A stretch of DNA of 64,000 nucleotides, from assembly GCA_963675135.1 (NCBI GenBank), contig OY776119.1, forward strand, positions 13,862,955 to 13,926,954, written 5' to 3'. The notes beneath the pieces were generated by a model. It saw nothing but the letters and a program-made list of their open reading frames with translations, was not told the origin of the DNA and did no database searches. This DNA is from Galeopsis tetrahit (Eukaryota; Streptophyta; Magnoliopsida; Lamiales; Lamiaceae). A program made the translations under genes and the position numbers. Below are positions 44,001 to 57,045 of the stretch, piece by piece; the first letter of the stretch is position 1; every line of letters begins with the position of its first letter.

Positions 44001-46415
44001 TTATCTACATATCTATTATTACATTTTGACCATCAGATCAACCAGATTTTAACACCTTGTACTATCCTGATCTTTCTAGCTATTTTTCGTATTCATCCGT
44101 GCTAGCTGTTATTTCTCTGTAGATTTCACAGATGCAATTTTCAGTAATGATTCCAGATCAAACACTTTCAAGTTTCTAAATGATCACTTGAAAAAAACAA
44201 CCAAAAATCACAATATCTCTGAAACAAACATACAAACAAAATACTTTAATGTAAGATCAAAACGTTTATTTAATGGCAAGGAGAAACAAGTAGAAGGTCG
44301 CCATCACGAATGTGTTTCCACCCACATAAAGATGTTTCAATCACACGAGATTTTAATGTTGCAATTCTTTCAAATAGGCCAAAAACATCAGATTCCAGAA
44401 AATTATATATTCTACACTTGTATGAACCACCTCTCATTCAGGAAGCAAGGACATCAATAAATTTAATGTTTCGATTACACCTTCCTCGTGAATCACAACT
44501 TCGAAATCACGAATTCTGTCCATTCCTAGTGACTTACGACGAGCCGAGGGACAGGATCTATACTATTCTCTATGTCTTGTTAATCCCATCGTTTAATTAG
44601 ATACCTCTTTCTCATTACATATACTACAAGATTTGAACTTTTTTGGCAAAAAGGACAAAAATTGACAACAAAGGACTGTAATTGGATTCAGTCAAAGACG
44701 CATGAAGATTTGCGAAGTTAACTCCATGTTTGACTCATACAAATTCAATCATGGGTAGTCTGATCATTCCAAATCTTAAATACATTAGACAAAATCAGGA
44801 AACCATGTGACTCGTGCGAATAATGTGCGATGTCATTACTCACATAATGAATAATTCAATTTCTTGTAATTTTAAATTTATTTTGATAAATTGATTACTA
44901 TGCAATACTTAGTAGGATAAAACATTGAAATATAATATTTTGAAGTAGAGGGCAAGGTCTGATATGAAGGGAATCAATTGGTCATCTCAAAAACGTGTTG
45001 AGAATCTTCTTTGTCAAATGGCACTTCCACCTTTCTTCCCACGTCAAACATCAATCCTGTCGTACTCGCTTCACTGCTACCGTGCTTCCACCAAACCCAA
45101 AACTACAAGAAATAATATGTTTGAATTACAAAAAACTCGCATTAGATTTTTTTGAATTATTTGAATTTTAGGTATTTCAATTTTGACTTTATTTTGAAAA
45201 TATTTAGCTCTATGTGTTACAATCCATATTTGAAATTGAAACGACGAGAAAAACTAATTTAAGAAAATAATGGGATTCTAAAATGGACCCAGTGTTGTCT
45301 TTGTCTCTGCAAAGTACGTACCAACTGGAATGGGCCCTTGTTTGACCATTTTCTTTCAGTTTTTGGGTTTTGGAGCCAATTCTTGAATTTTATTTTTTTA
45401 ATTTTCAAATCCTAGTTTGAATCTTTTATCCATCACTCTTTTAATACAATGTCTTTAATGATAATATTATTGTGGGAAATCTCGTTTAGACCGCTGTTTT
45501 TCCTTAAATAATGTTATATTACTAGTCATTACAGTTAATAATAATAATTTATATATCGACCTTAAAAAAATCACAAAAAATCAAGAAAAAATGTGAATCG
45601 TGCAAGTTAGGAGCATTAATGTTCAACATATATTTTTTAAAAAGAAAACAATTCGAATCGTGCAAGTCAAAAAAATATGAAAAAAATCCTTTTTCAAATA
45701 TATTAATGACCTTTTTTTGGAATGGTCAAAGGAAGAGTGGAAAAGGAAGGTTGGAAAAGAAAAGTAAAAAGAGAAGGAAAAGAGAAAAATATGTTCCTTA
45801 ATTCTATAAAAAATGAGAAATGCGACCAACTATATGAAACGAAGAGAGTATTAAATAGGATAAAACATTGAAATATAATATTTTTGAAGTAGAGGGCAAG
45901 ATCTGATATGAAGGGAATCAATTTTTGATTTAACATCCGCACTGTGGCTGATAATCTTCTTTGTCAAAAGGCACTTCCACCTTTCTTCCCACGTCAAATA
46001 TGCCATACTCGCCCCCCTACTATGGGCGAATGAATTGGTTTCTTAAGTATTGAGAACTTGTCGAACGCTATCGATTTCACAAAGAATATTGTTGAATTTG
46101 AAGAACGATGATTGGAGATTTATGTGTTTGTGCACGCTGTGCGAAAATAATAGAGGGAGAGAGTCAGCCGTCCCTTCTTGCTTGTACAAGTATATGTATG
46201 TTATTATAATAAATAGATTACTATCCTTATATTTCATTTTTTTATGCCTAATTATCCGCACGGTTAGTACTCTGTACAAGGACTAACAATGAATATGTGT
46301 CGAAAAATCTCTTTTTCTTTATATTGTATTTTCTAACTAGTGCAAATCCAATAAAGTGAATAATCAGAGCATTCTAAATATAAAAAAAACTATGTATCAA
46401 ACCTTGAATACATTA
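41007..46415. other. Unit B equivalent of 21,548-26,956
   Basis: Repeat mosaic with CACTA-like ends at 41,782 and 43,697, recurrent boxes, and the unrecognised open stretch at 44,188-44,600. No gene is recognised. Confidence 0.5.
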
Positions 46416-47585
46416 TGTAAAGGGTAATATAAAGTAGTGTGCTTATACTAAACACAATAAACATGTATTGTTTCCTTTTGTAACTTCCCTTTGTTAGTTA
46501 GTTTGAATAGTTAGTGGTTAGTTAGTAACTACTAGTTGTTACTTAGTCTATAAATATAGATTAGGGTCTTTTGTATTCCTTATGCACTTTATGCATTTTA
46601 GCATTGTAATCATTGTAACACTCCATATATGAAATACATTTTGTTTTGTATTTCCTTCTTTACAATTATTAGATGAGTGTGTGTTTATATCTCTACATGG
46701 TATCGGAGCTATGTATTGATTTATTTATGATCGATTAAATAAGTTTTTCGATCTAGATATGTTTCCGCAATTCGGTATGCATGGATTTCCGAATTTCTTG
46801 AGTCTTTATACTCATTTCTGCCAAATCTTTGATGGATTTGGATTTCTATCATTTGTTTTCTTCTTTCTCTTTTTGAGATTGTTCTTTACGGGTTTTATGT
46901 TCGTGAATTTTTGGATTCGATTTTATCTTGATTCGAATTCTTCTTTCAGTTTCTTGAGTTTTATACTCATTTCTTTGCGAGTTTTATGCTCGTGAGTTTT
47001 ATATTCGATTTCATGTTGATTCGAAATCGATTTTTCGTGTATATCACGATTCCATTTTTTTTTTGGAATATTTGTGGAATTCTCACCACGGATTGGATGA
47101 ATTCGATTATTAGTGTCTATGATGGACATGGAGGTAAGGTAGTTGCCAAATTCTGTGCAAAGTACCTTCATCAACAAGTACTCAAGAATGAAGCATATGT
47201 GGCTGGTGGATTTTTGTGTTGTTTTCGGTCGATTCTCGACGTTTGGAGATTGATCATCACTCACATTGTCAAAATGAGGTTGATTGACATCCACTCTCAT
47301 TTTGAGGGGGGGTGTAAAGGGTAATATAAAGTAGTGTGCTTATACTAAACACAATAAACATGTATTGTTTCCTTTTGTAACTTTCCTTTGTTAGTTAGTT
47401 TGAATAGTTAGTGGTTAGTTAGTAACTACTAGTTGTTACTTAGTCTATAAATATAGATTAGGGTCTTTTGTATTCCTTATGCATTTTAGCATTGTAAACA
47501 TTGTAACACTCCATATATGAAATACATTTTGTTTTGTATTTCCTTCTTTACAATTATTAGATGAGTGTGTGTTTACATCTCTACA
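46416..47585 (+). mobile_element. TRIM-like element with PP2C fragment, unit B
   Basis: Same insertion as 26,957-28,126: 5' LTR 46,416-46,697, primer-binding site 46,698, PP2C piece about 47,106-47,210, 3' LTR 47,313-47,585, CATTA on both sides. A few substitutions (for example ISVYDGHGG for IGVYDGHGG) separate the copies. The shared target duplication proves that insertion preceded the segmental duplication. Confidence 0.93.
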
Positions 47586-49345
47586 CATTAGATTAAATTA
47601 AGAAGCTATGCGACTCGTGCGAATAAGGAGCAATGTCCAAGTAAACAAATGACTACTGAACTGGAAGAGAAAGGTACAAAAGAGTTTGTTGAGCTAAGGA
47701 GAGAATCTTCGGTCGAATAAGAATGGAAGAAATATGACTGATGTCCAAGTTCAAGAGTCCCCCGATGCATCTAGAGGGACAACGATTGAAGTTGACCACA
47801 CAGTTGAAGGTCAAGTAATTTTTTGAAGTACAGAGAACTGAGTTTGTTGATGAGCCACTTTCTAGGTGGATTGTGGAGTTGAATTCACCATTTCAATAAT
47901 GTATCAAACCTTAAATACACCGGATCAAGCAAAGAAATTACTATGTGGCTCGTGCGCGCGAGTAAGGAGCGATGTCATTACTCACACAATATATAATTCA
48001 GTTTGTTGTAATATGAATGTATATATATAAATGTCACATGTGTGTTGATCTGTTTGGAGACTGTACCTGCTATTACAGGTAAAAGGACCATTTTCAAAAT
48101 TTGAGAATATTTACTGGAATGAAATATAAATGTGTAATGCGTCTGGACTAGATTAATTGAAAAATATTTAATCCCTTATTTTATTGACTAGATCATCTCC
48201 ACACACCTATTTATACAGTAGCAACATACTTAGCTGTGGAGAATTGGAAACCGTTACTAACTAACTTTACAATTACTAACAATAGAGACTCGCCTATCTA
48301 ATAATAAAAAGAAAAGGCGAAATACAAGTAGAAATCAGTGAGCAAGCAAACCATCTCTGAACACATGTACCAGGGATTGAAATCAAAGAGCAAAACTTGT
48401 CAAAACAGAAAATTAGAATCGCGGTGTATACATTAATATTGCTAACATTATAATTCCCAATAATAGTAACACTAATATAATAGCGAGACCATTGCTGCAT
48501 GCGTCGAGACAAGATTTCATAGGAAATATTTGTGCTTCACACATTATAAATCCCAATAATAGTAACATTCATATTGCTATATAGTATTTGTGACTCTTAC
48601 AAATTTAAGTAGGAGGATACTCTAATCATTTTAGATTTAAAAAATTATGCCTCAAACTTTAATTACGTTAGAAAAATCAAGAAACTTTGTGTCTCGTGCG
48701 ATAAAAGGGCAATGTCAATATTCACATGTGGCATATATAATTCAGTGTCTTCTAATATGAGAGTTATTCTAATAAATACATTTTTATTTCTTATTAATAT
48801 AATGTTCTGAATTGGAGGGTAATGCATGTTTGACATGAAGCGGAAATCGGGAAAGGGATAATAGATCCCTAATATATAGCAAATGAATTAGCACTGAAAC
48901 TTAGGGAGTGAATATAAACCTCAACCGTAACAGAAAATGAAATTGAATTCGTGTTTAAACATATAATTAACGCCACAAAGGATCCCCTATTTCAATTCGT
49001 GTTTCCTTGCATTCAATATAAGTCGCATGCTAATTAATAATGTTATTGCATACATGTGTAGCATATTGATTATTCAGAATACATTGAATTATACTGGGAA
49101 GTCATCGGAGTGGATAATTTGACCGTGCGAATATGTATCAAACCTTAAATATATTATATAAAATCAAGAAGCTATGTGACTCGTGCGAATAAGGAGCAAT
49201 GTCATTACACGCACAATGAATAATTTCTAATAATATGAAAGTTGTTATAACAAATAAATAGATTACTATCTATTATTTAACTCAATATATTTCCTTGACA
49301 ACGTATAACGATTCACTTTAACTTAAACTTCATTTTTCTTGACAG
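47586..49345. other. Unit B equivalent of 28,127-29,886
   Basis: Repeat mosaic without recognisable genes. Confidence 0.5.
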
Positions 49346-49709
49346 GTTGCTCTTTTCTATGAAGATGGCCGCCCTGTTGATTGTAAGGGTGTCGGTAGGA
49401 AAGTTCTTGACAGCGTTCGGGATACCTATGAAAGTGAATTGGGAGGCAAGGAATTCGCTTATGATGGGGAGAAAAGTTTATTCACTGTTACGTCTAGTAG
49501 GTGTGTATGGTATCTGCTATTTCAGTTTGCTGCTTTCAGAAACAATGGGAATTCAAGCCCAGGAAATGCGAGCCCTAATGACAGTGATAGGAAACGGTTA
49601 AGACGCCAGGAAACCTTCAAAGTGGAGATAAGCTTTTCTGCTAAGATTCCTATGTAGGCCATTGCAAATGCTTTACGGGGCCAGGAAAATTAAAATTCTA
49701 CGGGTTTTG
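49346..49709 (+). pseudogene. AGO4-clade Argonaute relic (unit B)
   Basis: Copy of 29,887-30,250 with the same 51-bp loss and 39-bp intron remnant (49,501-49,539). Exon 2 reads NNGNSSPGNASPNDSDRKRL with the glycine codon intact where unit A has a stop, then TFKVEISFSAKIPM and the shared TAG. Non-functional. Confidence 0.9.
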
Positions 49710-49876
49710 AAAACAGGACCAAAATTGATTCAGACAAAGACGCATGAAGATTTGCAAAGTTCAATCATGGGCAGTAGTATTCTGATCATTCCAAATGTTA
49801 CAATTTATGCATCAAATCTTAAATACATTAGACTAAATCAAGAAACCATGTGACTCGTGCAAATAATGAATAATTA

Positions 49877-52800
49877 AGTTTTATCAATTTCTGTCTCGGA
49901 TTGATGTTCGCGACTCCCAAGCCCAATTGGTGTCACGATATTTGAGTGTCCTGAAACCTGCCATCCAAGACACACTCACTCTGCTCGCCCCCTTGTCAGT
50001 CTCAGAGGCTCATCAGTGGGCACTACTGCTCGAACAACAGTATGCTCGTCGCCCCAGCGGGTCAGAGAGCATCCCTGGTCGCTTCCAGCCCACGACTCCT
50101 TCCTCGGCAGCCGCCTAGCGACCACGCCAAACTGGCCCTACAACCATAGGACCAATATCTAGTTCTTCATCCTTACGTTGTTTCGGTTGTGGCGAGGTCG
50201 ACCATCGCCGATCCGCTTGACCACATGCTCGACAACAAGCACTACTAATGGATGAGTGGGAGACCACTGACTACGATGCACCCCCTATATACGATGCAGA
50301 TATGATAGATGACCTGCCCGAGGAACATGTAGAGGGAGACGTTGGTCACCTACTTGTCATCCGTTGAGCTTGCCTACCCCTAAAAGCCCCTCAGCAACCG
50401 ACGCCCAACGCCACCAGTACATATTCTCATCCACCTGCACTATTGACGGTAAAGTTTGTCATTTTATTATCGATTCGGGATCGTGTTAAAATTTGATTGT
50501 TGCTGATGTTGTTAGTAAACTAAATTTAACTTCTGAGCCGCACCAATCCCCTTATAATTTGGCATGGATTCAACGTGGTAATTTGATAACAATTTATCAT
50601 CGTGTGTTAGTGTCTTTTTCTATTGGCCAAAAGTACAGGGATTGAGTTTGGTGCGACGTGGTGCCCATAGATGTGTGCCACTTACTACTCGATCGCCCAT
50701 GGCAGTTTGATCGTTATGTGGTTCATGATGGGAGATTAAACACCCATAGTTTAATTTTTTAAGGAGCATGAATAGTGTTTCACTCTTCGACACCCTCCCC
50801 CGTACCGTCGAAAGCATTAGTGCTCGTCCTCGCCAAAGAAGATTTCTTGAGGGAATTGACATCCTCGCAGTGGTGTATGTTGATTATGGGGGTGGATGCT
50901 CCCAAGCACGATCATGTTATCCCTCCATATATACAGGTTTTGATTGATGAGTTTGCAGATATCTTCCCCAGTACATTACCACACGGGGTACCACCTTTTC
51001 GCGACATTCAACATCAGATTGATTTGGTCCTAGGTGCGTCTCTCCCGAACCGTTCAAATTACCGGATGAGCCCAATAGAGCATGTTGAATTGTGGCGACA
51101 AGTTAAGGACCTCCTTCACTGGGGAGATGTTCGTCAAAGTTTGAGCCCCTGTGATGTGCCCGCCCTACTCATTCCAAAGAAAGATAATTCGTGGAGGATG
51201 TGTGTTGATAGTCAGGCTATCAATAAAATTATGGTTCGTTATCGGTTTCCTATTCCTAGATTGGACAACCTGTTAGATCAATTGAGCGGTGCATCCTATT
51301 TTTGCAAGCTCGACCTCCGCAATGGCTATCATCAGATTTGGATTCACCCCGGCGATGAGTGGAAGACAGTTTTTAAGACTCGAGAGGGCCTATTTGAATG
51401 GTTGGTTATCCCTTTTGGATTGTCGAACGCACCAAGCACGTTCATGTGAGTAATGAATCAAGAATTGCACGCCTTAATTGGTTCTTGTGTGGTCATGTAC
51501 TTTGACGACATCTTGGTTTACAGTAGGACTAAAGAGGAGCATATGTTGCACTTACGGTCGTTTCTTTTGATTTTACGCGAGGAGAAGTTTTACGCCAAGA
51601 AGTGTTTGTTTTGTGTGGAATCTGTGTTGTTTTTGGGCAATATCATCTCGTCGAGGGGTATTCAGGTCGATAAGTCTAAAATCACCGCCATATGGGATTG
51701 GCCTCAACCGACCACCATCACTGAGGCGAGGAGCTTTCATGGTCTCGCCTCGTTTTATCGTCGGTTCATTGCCCACTTCAGCTCGATTACGACACCGATC
51801 ACGGACTGCATTGACCGAAAACCCTTCGTTTGGACATGGGATGCGACAGGAGCTTTCGACACCACTAAACAGATTTTTATTAGGGCCCCGATCTTGCTAC
51901 TACCCAACTTTAATAAACCATTTGAACTTTCTTGTGATGCGTCTAAGACTGGGATAGGGGATGTTTTGAGCCAACATGGTCGTCTGGTTGCTTATTTCAG
52001 CGAGCAGCTCGCTGGTGCTCATTCACAATATAACGTGTATGACGTGGAATTCTATGCAGTTGTTCGGGAGTGAGGCATTGGCGTCATTATTTATTTCAGA
52101 CGTAATTTGTTTTATACTCCGACCATGAGGCATTACGACATCTCTCCACGCAGAATAATTTGTCTGCTCACCATGCTTCGTGGGTGGCCTACTTACAATA
52201 GTTATGTTGGTCCCTAAACGAGTATTAATGGTGACAAAAGTCTAGATGGGGCGAATAGACTTTTATAGATTTTTAAACTTTTTAATGTGATGATCAAATG
52301 AGACGATCAGAAGAGTTATATGCTCTATCGTCTGATGCAGATAATATGATCTGATCTTAGAGTGTGAGTGTAGAGTAGCAGATAAAGATAGAAAACCAAT
52401 TGATTGTTATATTAACTGGTCAGTTGGACAGCTATCTCGAGAGCTACTAGTGCGGAATTGTGTAGGCCCTAAATATTTAGACTCGTGGGTTGAATGAAAA
52501 ACCTTTTAATAAAGAATGACTTTATCAAACAATAAATGCTCTCAGCTGATATTGATATATGTTGATTGTAAAATCTACACTTAGTGATTTTGACTCTTTT
52601 GAAAACTTATGTTTTGCAATGTATGAATAAACAATAAAGATATAAAATAATAAACAACACAAGTATTTATAGTGGTTCGAACAACTTGTTCTACGTCCAC
52701 TCTCACGATCTCAATCGTGATATTAAATTCCTTTCTAACTTTATAGTCTCAAGAGAAGAATTTTGATCGAGATACATACTCCTTGGTGTATACGGATCTA

Positions 52801-54251
52801 CTTGTTGGTTAGATAACAGGTAATCTTTACAAGTTGAGTTTTCTTACAGTTAAAAGTAAATGAATGAGTATAACCAACTCAGTGTGAAAGAAACACATTG
52901 TTTTCTAAGCTCTAAAGATAAGAATCTTGGAACGGGCTTAGGTTCGGAAACTTAGAGCTAAGGATATAAAATGCTTTCAGGCTCTATGGAACTCGATTGT
53001 AAGCTTTCAGAAAATGTTAATTAAGCGTTCTTGAGTACAGATGATGAGTTTTTCGCGTGAGAGTTTCCTTAGTTGTTCCAATGAACAAGGTCTTGTATTT
53101 ATAGAAGATTAGAGCTCAGAACTAGTCGTTGGTGAGAAACTATCCGTTGCAACATATCTTCTATATTTGGTATGAGATCTTCATGAATTGATGCATTCCT
53201 TGATTCCGGGTACGACATTTTCTTAAAAGAGAATGTGCATTAAATGTCAATTTAATACCTTGTACGATTCTGCAAAGATCTCTAAAATCACAGTCCAAGT
53301 TAACTTCATAGTTGTGTTGTTGTCTTCTCATTGGTCCACATTCTGTTTGAGTATGTGAGCTGATATCCGACATTCTCTTTATCAGCTGATAAGGTATTAA
53401 AGAACCTTTCAGTCTGATTTCACTAACGAGCTTCGAGATCTTCAAGTCTTGAGAATACGCGTGTTTGACCAGATGTGGTATCAGCTGATATACATACACC
53501 TGATCCCACAGACTAAGATTTAGACTTCTGTTGGTGTAATGATCTAGTTTAGGCTATCGAAACTAAGCTTATACATTTCAATTAGGGGCTAGATTAATAT
53601 CTTAACAAGTTCACCTTTGTCCTTAAATATCGGTCGGGAGCTTCGAATAGAGTGATTGATGCTCTGAGTAGATGAGCACTAGTGGTGGCGGATCTTCGCA
53701 TTTTTGTCCCGGGTCTCGAACTATTAGGCAAGCACTATCCGTCGGACAAGTTCTCTGGCCCTATCTGGAACAACTCACGACCACACGGATTTTGCCCAAA
53801 TCGATGGGTTTCTCTTCAAAGGCAATCGCCTTTGCATTCCAAACACAAATCTTGGTCTTCGCCTCATTAGCGAGCTGCATGGTGCAGGACACGTTGTGCG
53901 TGATCGCTCAATGAAGCTCGTCCAGCGAGCATATTTTTGGCTGAACTTAAGGCGCAATGTGACTCGATTTGTCGAGCGGTGCCGGGTATTGCCCTTTACC
54001 GGTCTGGAATGAGTCGTGGTCCACAATCAGTATGGATTTTGTGTTGGGATTTCCTAGAACACAACGGGGATTTTATTTGATATTCGTCGTAGTCAGCCAA
54101 TTCTCAAAGATGGTCCATTTCATTCCATGTAAGAATACGTCGGATGCCCTGCACATCGCGACTTTATTTTCAGGGAGATCTATCGTTTACACGGTCTACC
54201 CTTCTAAAGGGGAGAGATCTGATATTTATAGGCAGAGTCTCACCCCGGGAA
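49877..54251 (+). mobile_element. Ty3/gypsy internal relic with solo LTR (unit B)
   Basis: Copy of 30,418-34,990: gag remnant 49,877-50,419, protease remnant 50,420-50,759, RT/RNase H 50,775-52,204 (TGA at 51,447 shared), solo LTR 52,205-53,607, integrase remnant 53,608-54,251. Two amino-acid differences in RT were noticed (Gly-Val to Gly-Asp in HWGxVRQS, Phe to Ser in SGAxYFC). Confidence 0.9.
52205..53607 (-). mobile_element. Solo LTR (unit B), with a 198-bp deletion
   Basis: Copy of 32,746-34,346 lacking the bases equivalent to 33,925-34,122. The deletion ends share TATC (33,921-33,924 and 34,119-34,122 in unit A), leaving one TATC at 53,380-53,383. Confidence 0.9.
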
Positions 54252-54361
54252 GTTGAGGAAAACGGGGGAAAGCCCATTCTCAGATGAGGCTTGAAAATTA
54301 GGAAACGTGGAGATATTCGTGCAGATCAACTTTGAGTTGAAATTCAAATTTCAAATTTCGA

Positions 54362-54383
54362 TTCTGGAACCTTCTGGAAGGTT
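54362..54383. promoter_or_regulatory. Heat-shock element array (unit B)
   Basis: Copy of 35,101-35,122, unchanged; four TTC/GAA blocks at perfect phase, about 570 bp upstream of the LTR TATA box at 54,932. Confidence 0.65.
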
Positions 54384-54930
54384 ACTGAATTCTATGAAGT
54401 GTATTGGGCTTGGCCCATAACCAATATCTGAATGGGTTGGCTCAGTGCAGGTGGGCTTTCAGAGTTTTTGGTTTTGTAAAAAGATAGGTGGGCCACAAAG
54501 ACCACCAATTGCCAACTGGCAAATCCGAAGCCGAGTCGGACGGGCAGGTGACCCTAAAAGCCTTCAAAGAGTTATGCTAAGATCACATGCAAAGGAAGCA
54601 AAGGGTAAAAACCAAGTCATCTGAAAAGAGCAAGCCAACTATGCTGATAAGCAAGTCTGCTGATAGTGATAAGCAGAGTTGTCCATTTAATAAGGAATGT
54701 TGTCCTATCATTGGAATAACCTTCAGAAGGCATGTCCAAGCTTAATCAAGTGAATCTTGAAGTCAGACATTGGGAAGAGTGCTGCAGAATGAAGACAAAG
54801 TCTATACAGCCGTTTATTTCCCAAATAAGGACATGTCACTATCAAGAATCTGTCTTCTAAGTTGAAGAACTCAAAGAAGACATTTGTTGACATTTGGGGC
54901 TGCCTCTCCAACGGGCAAATCCTTCATTTG

Positions 54931-54940
54931 TCTATAAATA
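54931..54940 (+). promoter_or_regulatory. LTR TATA box
   Basis: TCTATAAATA in the LTR; transcription would start about 30 bp downstream, giving a leader of about 1.2 kb before gag. Confidence 0.6.
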
Positions 54941-55681
54941 CAGAAGTGTGAATGCCATTTGAAGCACCTCAACCTTAACAGAATCCAACTACATCAAGAA
55001 TTCTGAAGCTCAAAGCTTATAGAACTTTCAAGCTTTCAAAAGACTATCTTAGTCTTCATACACTTCTTCTAAGCTGAACCTTAGTGTATATCCATACAAA
55101 GCTTAGAGACATATCCTATCCTTGTACACTGATCTTCACTGTAAAGGATATCTCATTAGTTGGAACCTTACTTCACCCTTACCCCTTTCAAGTGAGAAAG
55201 TGAGAACGTTGTAGTAGTAGAAGTGGTAGGAGCTGACTGTTGAGAGAAGAACAGTTCAGTTCTGAGTTGAGAAGAGGGTACTAGGACTCTAGACATCCTA
55301 GGGATCAATTCACCAAGGAGTGGTGTTCTTGATCAAGTGCACCTTGGCACTATAAAACAAGTTAATTCCAAGAGTGAAGGAATTATCCTGTTAAATCAGG
55401 GAAAGTGGATGTAGGAGCTTGAGTCTCTGAACCACTATAAACTCTTGTGTTGATTTACATTCAAGTACTTTCATATATTCAACACTGCACACAAAACTGA
55501 ACCTTTCAAAGACATACATCATAAACTGTGCAAAACAGATTTGGACAAGTTCCCTGAAAACTGGACTGTTTGATTAAGGTGATTTCAGAATTCAAAGTAG
55601 TTTAAACTAAAGGGTCAACCACTAATTCCACACATATAACTCCCCTAGATAGTTATTCAACTAAGTACTTAGTAGTACTTA

Positions 55682-55840
55682 GGTCATGTTTGATAGCTAA
55701 GACTAATTAGCCGAGATTATGATGATATCTAAACTTTACAAATTTTAAAGCATAATCTATCCTTAATCTTAACTATCAAACAATCAATAAGGGTTGAGAT
55801 GTAATTAATCTACCTTTAATCTTAGCTATCAAACATGCCC
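55682..55840. mobile_element. Tourist-like MITE inside the LTR
   Basis: 159 bp with near-perfect terminal inverted repeats (GGTCATGTTTGATAGCTAAG and, reversed, GGGCATGTTTGATAGCTAAG) flanked by TTA on both sides, the target duplication of PIF/Harbinger elements. The interior has a second inverted pair (AATCTTAACTATCAAAC). No coding capacity. Confidence 0.8.
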
Positions 55841-55999
55841 TTAGTAGTTTGATTATCTTAGAAGAGTTAAACACATAAGCAGAGTTGTCTAGGACAACCT
55901 TGCTGAAGTACTTTTGGTTAAGTTTGAGAAAGAAATTGCATACAAGTGTATTCCCCCCCCCCCATACACATGTTATATAAACCTTTCAGGACCAACAAG

Positions 56000-56012
56000 T
56001 GGTATCAACGCA
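56000..56012 (+). other. Primer-binding site
   Basis: TGGTATCAACGCA two bases after the LTR; the first eight match the initiator tRNA-Met complement. Confidence 0.7.
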
Positions 56013-56136
56013 GGGGTTCAAAGACCACTGCTTCTGAAAATCCATCTTGATTTTCAAAATCACATATTTGGTGTGGTCACTGAACTGATCTATCTGAAAT
56101 CCTATTAATTATTGACTAACATTTTATCCTTGAGTC

Positions 56137-57045
56137 ATGGCCAACAACATTGCTGTTCCTCATGATGTTGTTCAAGGAATCAACAATATGGCCACCAATC
56201 CAGTCAACCATATATCACATCACAAGCTGCCCATGTTCTCAATTGAGAACTATGACTTCTGGAAGATCAGAATGAGAGCTCATCTTGCATCTCTTCACAC
56301 TGACATGCTGAGGGTAATCACAAGAGGACCATTTGTGTTCACCCAAACCAACCCCAGAATGACTGAAGCTCAAAGAGTTGATATAAGGGAAGAGATCCCT
56401 AAAGATGAAGATGACTTCACTTCTGAGGAGAAAGGAAAAGATAACCTGAATTATCTTGCAATGAACACTCTCGATCAAACAATTCCAGATGCAATAATGG
56501 GAAGAGTTTACCACTGCACAACAGCCAAAGAAATTTGGGATACTCTTGCTGAAATGTGTGAGGATACTGAAAAGATCAAGGAGAATAAGCTCCAAGTGGC
56601 TGTGCAGAAGTTTGAACAGTTCACAATGGATTCAGATGAGTCCATTGACAAGTTTGCTGGTAGATTCACTGATGTGATGAATGGAATCAACTCCTTGGGC
56701 AAGGTGTACTCCAAGAGAGAAGTTGGATTGAAAATCCTGAGAAGTATCACTCAAAAGTGGGATGTATATGCTGTAATCATGCAGAACACCAAGGATCTCT
56801 CCACCATGCCCATGCAACAAATCTTCTCAGAACTCAAAGCTTATGATTTTGACCTCAACAGAAGGAAGCCAGCAGAGGAATCTTCTCTACCAACCAAGGG
56901 AGTGGCATTTAAAGCCAAAGCTGCTGAACCAGAAATGCAGTCCACTCCAAGATCATCAAAATCAGTCTCTAAGACTGAAATGAAGAAAGAGATGGCTCTC
57001 ATGGCTAGGAGGTTTGACAAACTCAACTCAAGGTTTGGTAGATAC
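56137..57045 (+). pseudogene. Copia gag (UBN2-type), truncated by an LTR insertion
   Basis: Open from ATG 56,137 (MANNIAVPHDVVQ) for about 303 codons. It shows the Copia gag core: LPMFSIENYDFWKIRMRAHL, then CTTAKEIWDTLAEMCEDTEK, ENKLQVAVQKFEQFTMDSDE, KILRSITQKWDVYAVIMQNT, MPMQQIFSELKAYDFDL. The frame enters a foreign LTR at 57,046 after LNSRFGRY, so the zinc knuckle and all of pol are missing; the 21 further codons to 57,108 belong to that LTR. It is the longest undamaged coding stretch in the window. Gag would form the virus-like particle of the element. It has an ATG in fair context and the LTR promoter upstream, so a truncated Gag could still be made. Confidence 0.9.

Larger units (their letters stand above)
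35441..54703 (+). repeat. Tandem duplication, unit B (about 19.26 kb)
   Basis: Second copy of 15,489-35,440. Starts exactly where unit A ends (AATGTTGT joined to AACAAATTC) and ends at AATGTTGT before CCTATCATTGG at 54,704. Left flank, right flank and junction share TGT, so the crossover has 3 bp of microhomology. Unit B lacks about 540 bp (partly refilled) relative to A at 38,736 and 198 bp at 53,383. Confidence 0.97.
54590..55997 (+). mobile_element. 5' LTR of a SIRE/Maximus-like Copia element
   Basis: The right end GGACCAACA at 55,997 is followed by two bases and TGGTATCA. Inside are TCTATAAATAC (54,931) and AACCACTATAAACTCTTGTG (near 55,431), as in the other two large LTRs. The left edge is unclear: none of the TGTTGGGATAT-type starts of its relatives is present, so it is either 5'-truncated or extends further left toward 54,280. 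The right breakpoint of the tandem duplication (54,703) falls inside it. Confidence 0.6.

Noticed and set aside
54698..54705. TGTTGTCC at 54,698 as the start of the Copia LTR
   Set aside because: It nearly mirrors the LTR end GGACCAACA, but related LTRs start TGTTGGGATAT or TGTTAAGATAT, and LTR-like sequence seems to continue to the left. The match may be chance at the duplication breakpoint.
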